DNA of 7,358 nucleotides, from positions 1 through 7,358 of the forward strand of contig JAOUQB010000112.1 in NCBI GenBank assembly GCA_029879555.1. Reading direction: 5' to 3'. Position 1 is the stretch's first letter. Every line of letters begins with the position of its first letter. The position numbers and the translations under genes were made by a program. The stretch comes from Nitrospirota bacterium. Lineage in GTDB: Bacteria; Nitrospirota; Nitrospiria; Nitrospirales; UBA8639. The notes under the pieces are model-generated. The model had not been told where the DNA came from, searched no databases, and worked only from the letters and a program-made list of their open reading frames with translations. Positions 1 to 6,645 of this stretch are shown here, piece after piece.

Positions 1-1374
1 GATGGACATCATTTTTGCCATTTGAATGGGGGTTACTGATAAAAAGCCTTGTCCGATGGCAATCGAAATGGTTTCACCAGGATACCAGGGCTCTCCTCGA
101 TTCTTTCGCTTCCACTCGGTGGAGGGGACTAATCCTGATCGTTCGGATGACAAGGCAATTCCCGTTTTTTCTCCTAACCCGAATTGGCGAGAATAGGTTG
201 CAATGGGGTCAATTCCTAATTGGTTCCCGACTTTATAAAAATAGACATCGCAGGATTCGGCTAGTGCTTTGTTGAGATCGACGGAACCATGGCCCCCACG
301 TTTCCAATCACGAAATACACGTTTCCCAAATGGAAAGGTTCCGTGACAGGGGATTGAATCGGTGGCTCGCATGGTTTCTGTACCCAAGAGGGCAGCGGCC
401 ATCACAATTTTGAACGTTGATCCTGGAGGGTACTGGCCTTGAATGGCTCGATTGGTCAGTGGATGTCGGGCATCTTGGAGCAAATGGCGCCAAGCTTGTG
501 GACTAATGCCGCCTGACAAATCATTGGGGTTGAAGCCGGGTTGACTGGCTAAGGCCAGGACATCGCCATTCCAAGGATCTAACGCGACGATAGCGCCGGA
601 TTCGTCTCCGAGCAGATCTTCGGCCAATCGCTGCAGACGAATATCCAGCGTGAGATAGAGGTCGTCGCCCGCCAACGGTGGCTGAATGGATAATGATCGC
701 TTGGGGTATCCGAAGGCATCCACTTCAATGACCTTACGACCGGTTTCACCCAATAGGTTGGCATCAAGTGTTTGCTCGACTCCATATTGACCAACGATGC
801 GACCGGCTTGCACATCATCAAATTCGGCCTCTTTCAATTGGGATTCCGAAATTTCACCCACATACCCAATGACATGCGAGGCATAGGATCCGAGTGGGTA
901 GTTCCGTTGATACTCTGGTTGGATCACCACGCCAGGCAATTCAATGCGGTGAGATTCGATCAGGGCGGCTTCTCTGAGCGTCAGTCCGCTTTTTATTTTG
1001 ACCCGACCTCTCCGTTTGGTCCCCAGTTTGTCAGAAATGTCTTGAACATTCACTTCAAGGTATTCGGGAAGTTTCGCCAGGACGGCTTCCCGATCTTGGA
1101 TGTCTTCGAGCGAGAGATACAATTGAAAGCTTGGAACGTTGTTGGCCAACAATTCCCCGTTTCGATCAAACAACAGGCCTCGTGCGGGTTCAAGCACGAT
1201 CGATCTCGTCCGATTATCCCGGGCCAATTCTTGATAATACATCCCATCACGAATTTGTAATTGCCAGAGCCGTAACGCTAATAAGACGACAATCAGGAGT
1301 AATCCGACTTTGACAAAGATTAATCGACTTTGAATGTCGGCTAATTCGTTGGCTTGGCGTGAGGTGTCAAACAT
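1..1374 (-). CDS. mrdA: Penicillin-binding protein 2 (peptidoglycan D,D-transpeptidase), 3' end cut by window edge
   Basis: Class B penicillin-binding protein that cross-links peptidoglycan during side-wall elongation, anchored in the inner membrane with its catalytic domain in the periplasm. Seen: 458 codons, open to the left edge. A short cytoplasmic tail is followed by one hydrophobic segment (about residues 20-39), then the pedestal domain with ARGLLFDRNG (64-73). The transpeptidase domain starts near 240. The catalytic S-x-x-K box is PPGSTFK, giving Ser319 and Lys322. The second motif is SCD at 374-376, with Asp in the third position as is common in PBP2. The KTG box and C-terminus lie beyond the edge; whole family members have about 600-650 residues. 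The ATG at 1374 is the first usable start after the mreD stop, 48 nt upstream, and it has no clear Shine-Dalgarno. It is the last visible gene of the mreBCD operon, which fits PBP2 rather than the division enzyme FtsI. The antisense open frame at 772-1260 is a shadow. Confidence 0.95.
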   Translation of the reverse strand, partial: MFDTSRQANELADIQSRLIFVKVGLLLIVVLLALRLWQLQIRDGMYYQELARDNRTRSIVLEPARGLLFDRNGELLANNVPSFQLYLSLEDIQDREAVLAKLPEYLEVNVQDISDKLGTKRRGRVKIKSGLTLREAALIESHRIELPGVVIQPEYQRNYPLGSYASHVIGYVGEISESQLKEAEFDDVQAGRIVGQYGVEQTLDANLLGETGRKVIEVDAFGYPKRSLSIQPPLAGDDLYLTLDIRLQRLAEDLLGDESGAIVALDPWNGDVLALASQPGFNPNDLSGGISPQAWRHLLQDARHPLTNRAIQGQYPPGSTFKIVMAAALLGTETMRATDSIPCHGTFPFGKRVFRDWKRGGHGSVDLNKALAESCDVYFYKVGNQLGIDPIATYSRQFGLGEKTGIALSSERSGLVPSTEWKRKNRGEPWYPGETISIAIGQGFLSVTPIQMAKMMSI

Positions 1375-1422
1375 AAGGATAGAACAATTTGGTCTATGCG
1401 AAAGGAATGTGTGCGGGAGTGA

Positions 1423-1929
1423 TCAGCGTCCTTGGGAAAAGTGTACCACACTTACTGACTGCCGAAATTTGTGTGAGATCCAAAAAATTCCTGCTGCGAG
1501 TACGCTCTGATACAGGGCTTGTGGGGCGAGGATCCTAGAAAAAGCGTGAAAGGTTTCTACCCCATCCAGCGCTGGATAGGCCATGATGAGAGAGGCGAGC
1601 CCGCAGACGAGGGAAAGTACCAATGTGACCAGGATGACGGCGGGAACCGTCACGGTTGAAATGGTATGAGTTGTCGCCCCGGCCAAAGATCCTGCCAGGC
1701 CCTTGAGAATCATATTGAGTCCGATCCCGCCTGGAGACAAAAGGTCCTGAAAGAGTCCTACGGTAAGCCCCATCAGCAATCCTTTGTATTCATTCTTCAG
1801 AAATCCGGCCAGGCAAGCCAACACGAGGCACAGGTCTGGATACAGGCCGTTGATGGAAACCCATGAACTGACGGTGGCTTGAGCCACCACGGTTCCTATG
1901 CACAAGACAAGATGGAATAGGATGATCAT
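1423..1929 (-). CDS. mreD: Rod shape-determining protein MreD
   Basis: Small integral membrane protein of the elongasome, thought to work with MreC in linking cytoplasmic MreB filaments to the periplasmic cell-wall synthases. Seen: 168 residues, normal for the family, and strongly hydrophobic with about five membrane segments (roughly 3-21, 31-45, 50-66, 94-117 and 136-152). The characteristic stretch GLFQDLLSP (58-66), followed by GIGLN (68-72), matches the conserved MreD core. The ATG overlaps the mreC stop as ATGA (4 bases), which indicates translational coupling to mreC; only a weak AGG lies upstream. The sequence is poorly conserved across the family, so the call rests on topology, the core motif, and the position between mreC and mrdA. 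The stop is TGA. The mrdA start follows in the same reading frame, 48 nt further on. Confidence 0.93.
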   Translation of the reverse strand: MIILFHLVLCIGTVVAQATVSSWVSINGLYPDLCLVLACLAGFLKNEYKGLLMGLTVGLFQDLLSPGGIGLNMILKGLAGSLAGATTHTISTVTVPAVILVTLVLSLVCGLASLIMAYPALDGVETFHAFSRILAPQALYQSVLAAGIFWISHKFRQSVSVVHFSQGR

Positions 1930-2825
1930 GGGGAACCTGCAGGAGCGGGAAGGGTGCCTCCTGACGTTGGCGATTCCGTGGAAATTGGAGGTAGGAATGA
2001 TGTGATCACTAAGACCCCTTCAAGCTTGGAGAAATCGACAATGGGTGTGACCTCGCCTAATTGAAAAAGGTCGGTGGCGGCTTTGGTGATCTGTTGGATT
2101 TTGCCAATTCGTAGTCCGCGTGGGAAATCATCTGTCAGGCCTGAGGTGACCACTGCATCTCCCACTTGGACGGAAGAAAGTGGCGGAAGGTATTTCATTT
2201 GGATTGTGCCTTGGGGTGTGCCCTGGATAATACCTTCGTCACGGCTCGTCTGAATCATGCCGGTAATGGCTACGTTGGGATCTGAAAGAAGAAGGATAAT
2301 CGAGGTTGTGGAGTTGACTCGCACCACCCGACCGACTACCCCGGCGTCGGTAATGACCCCCATTTCTTGGCGGATTCCATCGTGCGTGCCCTTGTCAATG
2401 ACCATGGCTCGATACCAATTAGATACATTCCGTCCAATGATGCGAGCTGGCAGGGTGACCATGGGAGCGGCTTCTTGATAGAGCGAGAGTTTTTGGAATT
2501 CCAGTGCCAGAATGGCGTGTTCCCGAAGGCGGTTCTGCTCTCCTTGCAATTCTTGAATCTGACGTTGTAAATCCTGATTTTCCTCCCACACCTGTTGGAG
2601 AGCCACATAGTGGTCCCACGTCCCCGTCACCGAGTCCTGGATAGAGGCCATTACCCGTAGGGGACCTTCAAGGATCAAGGCCAGAGGACCACCGACCTGT
2701 CCCAACCATTCTTGCGAATTCCGTGGCAAGAACAAGACGAGAAGGAGAAAGAGGATACCCACGACCAGAAGAAGGCGACGGAGGCCTGTCGCAAGAGGCA
2801 GGGACGAAGGTTCAGTTCGAGGCAT
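1926..2825 (-). CDS. mreC: Rod shape-determining protein MreC
   Basis: Bitopic inner-membrane protein whose periplasmic part activates and scaffolds the elongation synthases (PBP2/RodA). Seen: 299 residues from the ATG at 2825. There is a basic N-terminus (GLRR, 14-17), a single membrane helix (about 18-33), a helical coiled-coil stretch rich in Gln, Glu and Leu (about 75-112), and then the beta-domain region (about 125-277). The latter contains family-like pieces: ARIIGRN (127-133), DKGTHDGI (144-151), GVVGRVVRV (162-170) and LLSDPN (179-184). The tail (about 279-299) is rich in Pro, Ser, Thr and Gly. The start is ambiguous. A TTG at 2840 directly abutting the mreB stop would add five residues; I prefer the ATG because the membrane anchor and length fit equally well. 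Neither has a good Shine-Dalgarno, so coupling to mreB is likely. The 3' end overlaps mreD by four bases. Confidence 0.94.
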   Translation of the reverse strand: MPRTEPSSLPLATGLRRLLLVVGILFLLLVLFLPRNSQEWLGQVGGPLALILEGPLRVMASIQDSVTGTWDHYVALQQVWEENQDLQRQIQELQGEQNRLREHAILALEFQKLSLYQEAAPMVTLPARIIGRNVSNWYRAMVIDKGTHDGIRQEMGVITDAGVVGRVVRVNSTTSIILLLSDPNVAITGMIQTSRDEGIIQGTPQGTIQMKYLPPLSSVQVGDAVVTSGLTDDFPRGLRIGKIQQITKAATDLFQLGEVTPIVDFSKLEGVLVITSFLPPISTESPTSGGTLPAPAGSP

Positions 2826-2840
2826 GAAGATGGGCAACAA

Positions 2841-3878
2841 TTAAGGTTTCAAACTCGAATGGGTCGCAACTTTCCGAAGTAGACTTAACTCTTCCAGTGT
2901 TTTGCCAACGCCCATGACGACGGAGGTCAGGGGGTCGTCAACGGTGACAATCGGCAGGGCGGTTTCTTCACGTAGTCGATCATCTAGACCCTGAAGCATG
3001 GATCCCCCACCCGTCAGAACAATGCCACGATCAATGATGTCTCCTGCCAATTCAGGAGGGGTATGTTCCAAGGCCAGTCGGACTGCGGACACAATGGTGC
3101 CAATACAGTCTTGCAGGGTATCCCGAATCTCGGTGTCATCAATAAAGATCGTTCTCGGGATTCCTGAAACGAGATCCCGACCTTTCACGGCCATTTGCTT
3201 TTTCTCGGGGAGTGGATAGGCTGATCCGATTTCCATTTTGATCCGTTCGGCCATGTGTTCCCCGATGAGCAGGCTATATTCTCGTTTAAGATGGTTCATA
3301 ATCGCCCCATCAATTTGATCTCCAGCAATTCGAACAGATTCACTGTACACAATGCCGCCTAATGAGATCACGGCAATATCGGTCGTGCCTCCGCCGATGT
3401 CTACGATCATGTTTCCAAAAGGCTCGATGATGGGAAGGCCGGCACCAATGGCGGCGGCGACCGGCTCTTCAATAAGATACACTTCTCGAGCTCCAGCCAG
3501 TTCAGCCGATTCTTTGACCGCCCGTTGTTCAACTTGGGTGATTCGGGAGGGAACCCCGATAATGATACGGGGTCGGACTAAGGTTCCACGCGGATGCACT
3601 TTTTGGATAAAGTACCGAAGCATCTGTTCGGCCATATCAAAATCGGCAATGACTCCCTCGCGCATTGGCCGGACGGAGGTCAGGTTCCCGGGTGTTCGGC
3701 CCACCATTTTCTTAGCCTCTTTCCCAACGGCAAGAATTTTTTTAGAATGGGTCTCAATGGTCACCACAGAAGGCTCATTTAGGACAATACCCTGTCCTTT
3801 AATGTAAATTAAGGTCGAGGACGTGCCTAAGTCGATGGCGATGTCATGGGAAAAGTAACGACTGAGAAAATTTAACAT
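2841..3878 (-). CDS. mreB: Rod shape-determining protein MreB (bacterial actin homologue)
   Basis: Cytoplasmic ATP-binding actin-like protein that forms membrane-associated filaments directing the side-wall synthesis machinery. Seen: 345 residues, typical length. The N-terminal LNFLSRYFS (2-10) could serve as the membrane-binding amphipathic segment. Phosphate-1 loop DLGTSSTLIY (16-25) carries SST where many MreBs have ANT. Other family marks are GKEAKKMVGRTPGN (52-65), IEEPVAAAIGAG (136-147), phosphate-2 loop DIGGGTTD (160-167) and the adenosine motif VLTGGGSML (287-295). All nucleotide-binding elements are intact. The ATG is placed by alignment with the usual MreB N-terminus; the sequence before it lacks a convincing Shine-Dalgarno. 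It is the first gene of the mreBCD-mrdA run, with a divergent 429-bp gap to leuC. The 151-codon antisense frame within it is a shadow. Confidence 0.98.
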   Translation of the reverse strand: MLNFLSRYFSHDIAIDLGTSSTLIYIKGQGIVLNEPSVVTIETHSKKILAVGKEAKKMVGRTPGNLTSVRPMREGVIADFDMAEQMLRYFIQKVHPRGTLVRPRIIIGVPSRITQVEQRAVKESAELAGAREVYLIEEPVAAAIGAGLPIIEPFGNMIVDIGGGTTDIAVISLGGIVYSESVRIAGDQIDGAIMNHLKREYSLLIGEHMAERIKMEIGSAYPLPEKKQMAVKGRDLVSGIPRTIFIDDTEIRDTLQDCIGTIVSAVRLALEHTPPELAGDIIDRGIVLTGGGSMLQGLDDRLREETALPIVTVDDPLTSVVMGVGKTLEELSLLRKVATHSSLKP

Positions 3879-4014
3879 GATTGCGTGGCTACTCGGTGGC
3901 TCTTTCTGGGTTGGTTGGTGTGATGATCCGTGGTGAATGAGCGGGTGTTGAGTCAGCAGGAAACATGCTTCACTTGTAAATCAGTTGACCCAATATTGTG
4001 TTGCCGACGCTCGG

Positions 4015-4027
4015 GTGAACGGTTCAC
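4015..4027. promoter_or_regulatory. Perfect 13-bp dyad, possible operator
   Basis: GTGAAC-G-GTTCAC is a perfect inverted repeat with 6-bp arms and one central base, midway between the divergent mreB and leuC starts. It has the size and symmetry of a repressor half-turn site, but no other copy is seen in the window and no regulator is linked. Function is inferred from position only. Confidence 0.3.
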
Positions 4028-4069
4028 ATCTGGCCAGAAAACCGTGGAATAGGTTCAGAGGGTGGATGA

Positions 4070-4080
4070 GACGAGTCGTC
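4070..4080. promoter_or_regulatory. Perfect 11-bp dyad GACGA-G-TCGTC
   Basis: This is a second short inverted repeat (5-bp arms, one central base) in the same divergent intergenic region, 42 bases beyond the first dyad. It is short enough to arise by chance. I list it because it sits close to the other dyad and to the GGTTCA hexamers. Confidence 0.2.
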
Positions 4081-4103
4081 GATTGAATCCGCCACGTGGT
4101 TCA

Positions 4104-4128
4104 TTTCATGGCTCAGGGCCCATGGAAA
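4104..4128. repeat. Weak inverted repeat (hairpin) upstream of leuC
   Basis: TTTCATGG at 4104-4111 pairs with CCATG-G-AAA at 4120-4128, giving a CATGG/CCATG stem plus three A-T pairs past one bulged G, around an 8-nt loop. An A-run follows on the plus strand. It could be a leader hairpin or a protein site; alone it is weak evidence for attenuation. Confidence 0.2.
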
Positions 4129-4162
4129 AAGGGCGGATGATGCGTACGAACCACTAAGAAAA

Positions 4163-4191
4163 AGTATATCAGAAGTTCCAAAAGACCACAA
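4163..4191 (-). promoter_or_regulatory. Candidate sigma-70 promoter with extended -10 for mreB operon
   Basis: Read on the minus strand, TTGTGG (4191-4186) and TATACT (4168-4163) are separated by 17 bases. The -10 is preceded by TGA, giving an extended TGn element, TGATATACT. The -10 matches consensus at 5 of 6 positions, while the -35 matches only in TTG. It would start transcription near 4156, giving mreB an untranslated leader of about 280 nt that spans both dyads. Placement is by eye. Confidence 0.4.
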
Positions 4192-4272
4192 AGATTGATT
4201 TGAGGTTCCACAAATCTCACGAGGTGGGGAACAAGACGGTTTTGGTATTGAACAACAAAGTCGGGGCAGAAC

Positions 4273-4308
4273 ATGCGTATCTTATTTCTGAAGAGAGGAA
4301 GTCATTGA
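4273..4308 (+). CDS. Possible 11-codon leader ORF overlapping the leuC start
   Basis: An ATG opens the peptide [11 protein letters not shown], and its TGA (4306-4308) shares one base with the leuC ATG, as TGATG. Such overlaps are typical of translational coupling. The leuC Shine-Dalgarno lies inside this ORF, so ribosomes translating it would cover that site. It has two leucine codons (TTA, CTG), too few for a classic leucine attenuator peptide. The run GGGG six bases before its ATG could act as a weak ribosome site. It may be chance; I give it mainly because of the exact overlap. Confidence 0.2.
   Translation: MRILFLKRGSH
4294..4299 (+). promoter_or_regulatory. Shine-Dalgarno of leuC
   Basis: AGAGGA lies 8 bases before the ATG at 4308. 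It decides the leuC start in favour of this ATG over the upstream in-frame TTG at 4200, which would add 36 residues unlike LeuC. Confidence 0.75.
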
Positions 4309-5714
4309 TGGGAAGTCAAACATTATTTGAGAAAATTTGGAATCAGCATGTCGTGCGTGAGGAGCCTGATGGCACCACATTGCTGTATATCGATAGGCAT
4401 CTTGTTCATGAAGTGACCTCCCCTCAGGCGTTTGAAGGTTTGCGGTTGGCTGGGCGTACTCCTCGCCGAGCGGCGGCGGCGTTAGCCGTGCCCGATCATA
4501 ATGTGCCGACCACCGATCGGAAGCAGGGCATTAGCGATCCGATGAGTGCCCTACAAATATCAACTTTGGAACAAAACTGTGCAGAATTTGGCGTGACCTT
4601 TTATGGGATGGAGGATATTCGACAAGGGATTGTTCATGTGATCGGGCCCGAACAGGGCTTAACTCTTCCGGGAATGACCATTGTCTGTGGCGACTCCCAT
4701 ACTTCCACGCACGGGGCCTTCGGAGCTCTGGCATTTGGCATTGGGACTTCGGAAGTTGAGCATGTGTTAGCGACCCAATGTTTAGTTCAAAAACGTCCGA
4801 AAACCATGGAAATTCGGGTGGAAGGGACGTTGCCAGACTATTGCTCGTCGAAAGATGTGATTTTAGCGATTATCGGACGTATTGGGATTGGTGGCGGCAT
4901 TGGCCAGGTTGTCGAATATACCGGATCAGTTATTCGCTCGTTTTCTATGGAAGGTCGGATGACCCTTTGTAATATGTCTATCGAAGCGGGTGCCCGAGCG
5001 GGGCTGGTTGGCCCGGATGACAAAACCGTGGAGTATATCAAGGGGCGCCCTCTCAGTCCTCAGGACGAAATGTTTGAACAAGCTAGCAAGGCTTGGTTGG
5101 ATTTGAAGACTGATCCTGGCGCCACATTTGATCATTTGGTGGAAATGCGAGGAGAAGACATTCCTCCTCAAGTGACCTGGGGCACGAATCCAGGCATGGT
5201 GACCAATGTCAATGGTTCTGTTCCCAATCCATCTGATATTGACGATGAGAAGGTTCGTTCAGCCACGCAACGCGCATTGGAGTATATGGGGCTCCAACCG
5301 GGCATCCCCATCTGTGATATTCCGATTGATCGGGTGTTTATCGGATCCTGCACGAATTCCCGCATTGAAGATTTACGCGTGGCCGCCAAATATGTTCGAG
5401 GAAAACGTGTGTCGGGAACAGTCAAGGCTATGGTCGTGCCGGGTTCCGGTTTGGTGAAACACCAGGCGGAGCAGGAAGGACTGGATCGAATATTTCGCGA
5501 GGCCGGGTTTGAATGGCGTGAGCCGGGTTGCAGTATGTGTTTGGCTATGAATGCCGATGTGCTCACGCCAGGAGAACGCTGTGCCTCTACGAGCAATCGA
5601 AACTTTGAGGGACGCCAGGGAAAAGGCGGGCGGACTCACTTAGTCTCTCCCGCCATGGCTGCGGCAGCCGCAGTGGAAGGGCATTTTGTCGACATCCGAA
5701 ACTGGAATGTGTGA
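4308..5714 (+). CDS. leuC: 3-isopropylmalate dehydratase large subunit
   Basis: Large subunit of isopropylmalate isomerase, a cytoplasmic aconitase-family enzyme. With LeuD it converts 2-isopropylmalate to 3-isopropylmalate in leucine biosynthesis. Seen: 468 residues, close to the 466 of E. coli LeuC. Family stretches in order are [10 protein letters not shown] (62-71), [13 protein letters not shown] (128-140), [15 protein letters not shown] (143-157), [12 protein letters not shown] (195-206) and FIGSCTNSR (344-352). The three [4Fe-4S] ligands are Cys348, Cys408 and Cys411 (PGCSMC). The C-terminal signature [14 protein letters not shown] (427-440) is intact, with Arg and Ser residues expected for substrate binding. 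The ATG at 4308 fits the family N-terminus and has a strong Shine-Dalgarno. leuD follows 74 nt downstream, probably in the same transcript. The length and motifs fit the bacterial LeuC type rather than the shorter archaeal/HacA type. Substrate assignment over other isomerases is strengthened by the adjacent leuD. Confidence 0.98.
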   Translation: MGSQTLFEKIWNQHVVREEPDGTTLLYIDRHLVHEVTSPQAFEGLRLAGRTPRRAAAALAVPDHNVPTTDRKQGISDPMSALQISTLEQNCAEFGVTFYGMEDIRQGIVHVIGPEQGLTLPGMTIVCGDSHTSTHGAFGALAFGIGTSEVEHVLATQCLVQKRPKTMEIRVEGTLPDYCSSKDVILAIIGRIGIGGGIGQVVEYTGSVIRSFSMEGRMTLCNMSIEAGARAGLVGPDDKTVEYIKGRPLSPQDEMFEQASKAWLDLKTDPGATFDHLVEMRGEDIPPQVTWGTNPGMVTNVNGSVPNPSDIDDEKVRSATQRALEYMGLQPGIPICDIPIDRVFIGSCTNSRIEDLRVAAKYVRGKRVSGTVKAMVVPGSGLVKHQAEQEGLDRIFREAGFEWREPGCSMCLAMNADVLTPGERCASTSNRNFEGRQGKGGRTHLVSPAMAAAAAVEGHFVDIRNWNV

Positions 5715-5778
5715 GCCTGCTCATCGTTAGACGAGAAAGCCACCTACAATCCACGGAACATTCTATTTGTGAAACCTT

Positions 5779-5784
5779 GGAGGA
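5779..5784 (+). promoter_or_regulatory. Shine-Dalgarno of leuD
   Basis: GGAGGA lies just before the ATG at 5789 (5-base spacing from GGAGG). It supports this start over the in-frame GTG at 5711 that overlaps the leuC stop and would add 26 residues not typical of LeuD. Confidence 0.8.
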
Positions 5785-5788
5785 GATC

Positions 5789-6412
5789 ATGCAAGCCTTT
5801 ACCACGTTAACCGGAACCGTCGCCCCTTTAAATCTCGGTGATGTCGATACGGATCAAATCATTCCAAAGCAATACTTAAAGACCATTCACCGAACCGGTC
5901 TGAAGGAAGGATTATTCGCCGATTGGCGTATTCGACCGGATGGCTCCCTTGATCCTGATTTTTTTTCTAACCAATCCCGATATCAGGATGCCACAATTTT
6001 GTTGACGGGTGAAAATTTCGGGTGTGGCTCGTCTCGTGAACATGCCCCTTGGGCCTTATTAGACTATGGTTTTCGCTGTATTCTGGCTCCAAGTTTTGCC
6101 GATATTTTTTATAACAATTGTTTCCAAAATGGGATCCTTCCAGTGGTCTTAACGGTCAAGGAAATTCAAACCATTTTTGATCGTGTCATGGGTCAAGATG
6201 TCTATCAGGTGACCATTGATCTCGTTCAACAGGCCGTCCTGTTACCCGAAGGCGAGCGCTATGGGTTTGCCGTCGATCCATTTCGTAAGGACTGTATGAT
6301 GAAGGGATTAGATGGCATTGGTTTGACCTTGCAGCATGAGTCTGCCATTGCTGCTTACGAATTACGACGTGCACAAGAGGCTCCTTGGTTATTCCAGGAC
6401 CAGAGGGCGTAG
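5789..6412 (+). CDS. leuD: 3-isopropylmalate dehydratase small subunit
   Basis: Small (swivel-domain) subunit of isopropylmalate isomerase, which completes the active site with LeuC. Seen: 207 residues against 201 in E. coli LeuD. The family pattern is clear: LNLGDVDTDQIIPKQYLK (14-31) near the N-terminus, ENFGCGSSREHAPWAL (75-90) forming the substrate-binding loop, and PSFADIFYNNCFQNGILP (101-118). The rest follows the usual beta/alpha swivel fold to a short C-terminal tail (DGIGLTLQHESAIAAYE, 175-191). No key residue appears missing. The start is set by the family N-terminus (QAFTTLTGTVAPL) and by a strong Shine-Dalgarno. It lies 74 nt after leuC on the same strand, which is loose for subunits of one enzyme but has no convincing terminator between. 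A 233-nt gap follows before the next gene. Confidence 0.98.
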   Translation: MQAFTTLTGTVAPLNLGDVDTDQIIPKQYLKTIHRTGLKEGLFADWRIRPDGSLDPDFFSNQSRYQDATILLTGENFGCGSSREHAPWALLDYGFRCILAPSFADIFYNNCFQNGILPVVLTVKEIQTIFDRVMGQDVYQVTIDLVQQAVLLPEGERYGFAVDPFRKDCMMKGLDGIGLTLQHESAIAAYELRRAQEAPWLFQDQRA

Positions 6413-6460
6413 ATTCGGCTGATCTGTCGCTTGTCCCTGAAGGCTCGATTTCATCAGCGG

Positions 6461-6495
6461 GTCTTTCAGCTAGGAGATGAAAGGCAGTCATTTTG
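6461..6495 (+). terminator. Weak terminator-like hairpin after leuD
   Basis: GTCTTTCA (6461-6468) pairs with TGAAAGGC (6478-6485), giving an 8-bp stem with one G-T pair and a 9-nt loop. TTTT at 6491-6494 starts five bases after the stem. The stem is A/T-rich and the T-run short and displaced, so intrinsic termination would be inefficient. Position about 50 nt past the leuD stop fits the end of the leuCD transcript. Confidence 0.3.
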
Positions 6496-6521
6496 TTGAT
6501 GCCAAGGGCTCTAGCTATACT
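6493..6521 (+). promoter_or_regulatory. Candidate sigma-70 promoter for the DUF1538 gene
   Basis: TTGTTG (6493-6498) and TATACT (6516-6521) are spaced 17 bases apart. The -10 matches consensus at 5 of 6 positions, the -35 only in TTG. It lies right after the possible leuD terminator and about 125 nt before the proposed start, consistent with separate transcription of the membrane protein gene. Confidence 0.35.
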
Positions 6522-6645
6522 TGCGCGCGCACCATTGATTGAGCGAATCCCCTACTGACGTATTTTTGTCTTTAGGGTCCTTCCCTGTTATTTTGGAGAG
6601 ACTTCACCTTGATTATCGATCCTATTCGAAGTGCTATCGCTGCTG

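Larger units (their letters stand above)
3879..4307. other. Divergent intergenic region between mreB and leuC
   Basis: No credible protein gene lies in these 429 bases apart from an 11-codon mini-ORF at the leuC edge (separate entry). It holds a minus-strand promoter candidate for mreB, two short perfect dyads, a weak hairpin, and three copies of GGTTCA on the plus strand (4021, 4052, 4098). I see no T-box consensus, no tRNA-like fold and no riboswitch that I recognise. The frame of leuC is open back to a TTG at 4200, but that extension does not resemble LeuC. I could not place a leuC promoter with confidence: TATATC at 4165 has no matching -35. Confidence 0.7.

Noticed and set aside
772..1260. 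162-codon open frame on the plus strand
   Set aside because: It is antisense to mrdA, whose protein sequence is clearly family-like there (PBP2 pedestal region). The plus-strand peptide has no recognisable domain and no ribosome site.
3352..3807. 151-codon open frame on the plus strand
   Set aside because: It lies opposite the MreB nucleotide-binding core. The peptide is rich in Pro, Ser, Arg and Met, as expected for a shadow of a conserved gene.
4055..4075. GGGTGG stretch that recalls the T-box tRNA-binding motif
   Set aside because: The following bases (ATGAGACG) do not match the rest of the T-box consensus, and no specifier stem or terminator was found before leuC.
4200..4307. 36-residue N-terminal extension of leuC from TTG
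   Set aside because: The extension does not look like LeuC, and a strong Shine-Dalgarno and the family N-terminus both point to ATG 4308.
5168..5596. 142-codon open frame on the minus strand
   Set aside because: It is the antisense shadow of the LeuC C-terminal half, where all three iron-sulphur cysteines are intact on the plus strand.
5720..5738. Small TCGT-TAG-ACGA hairpin between leuC and leuD
   Set aside because: The stem is only 4 bp with a 3-nt loop and no T-run, too weak to call a terminator or processing site.
5711..5788. 26-residue N-terminal extension of leuD from a GTG overlapping the leuC stop
   Set aside because: The GTGA overlap is attractive, but the GGAGGA before ATG 5789 and the family N-terminus fit the shorter form.
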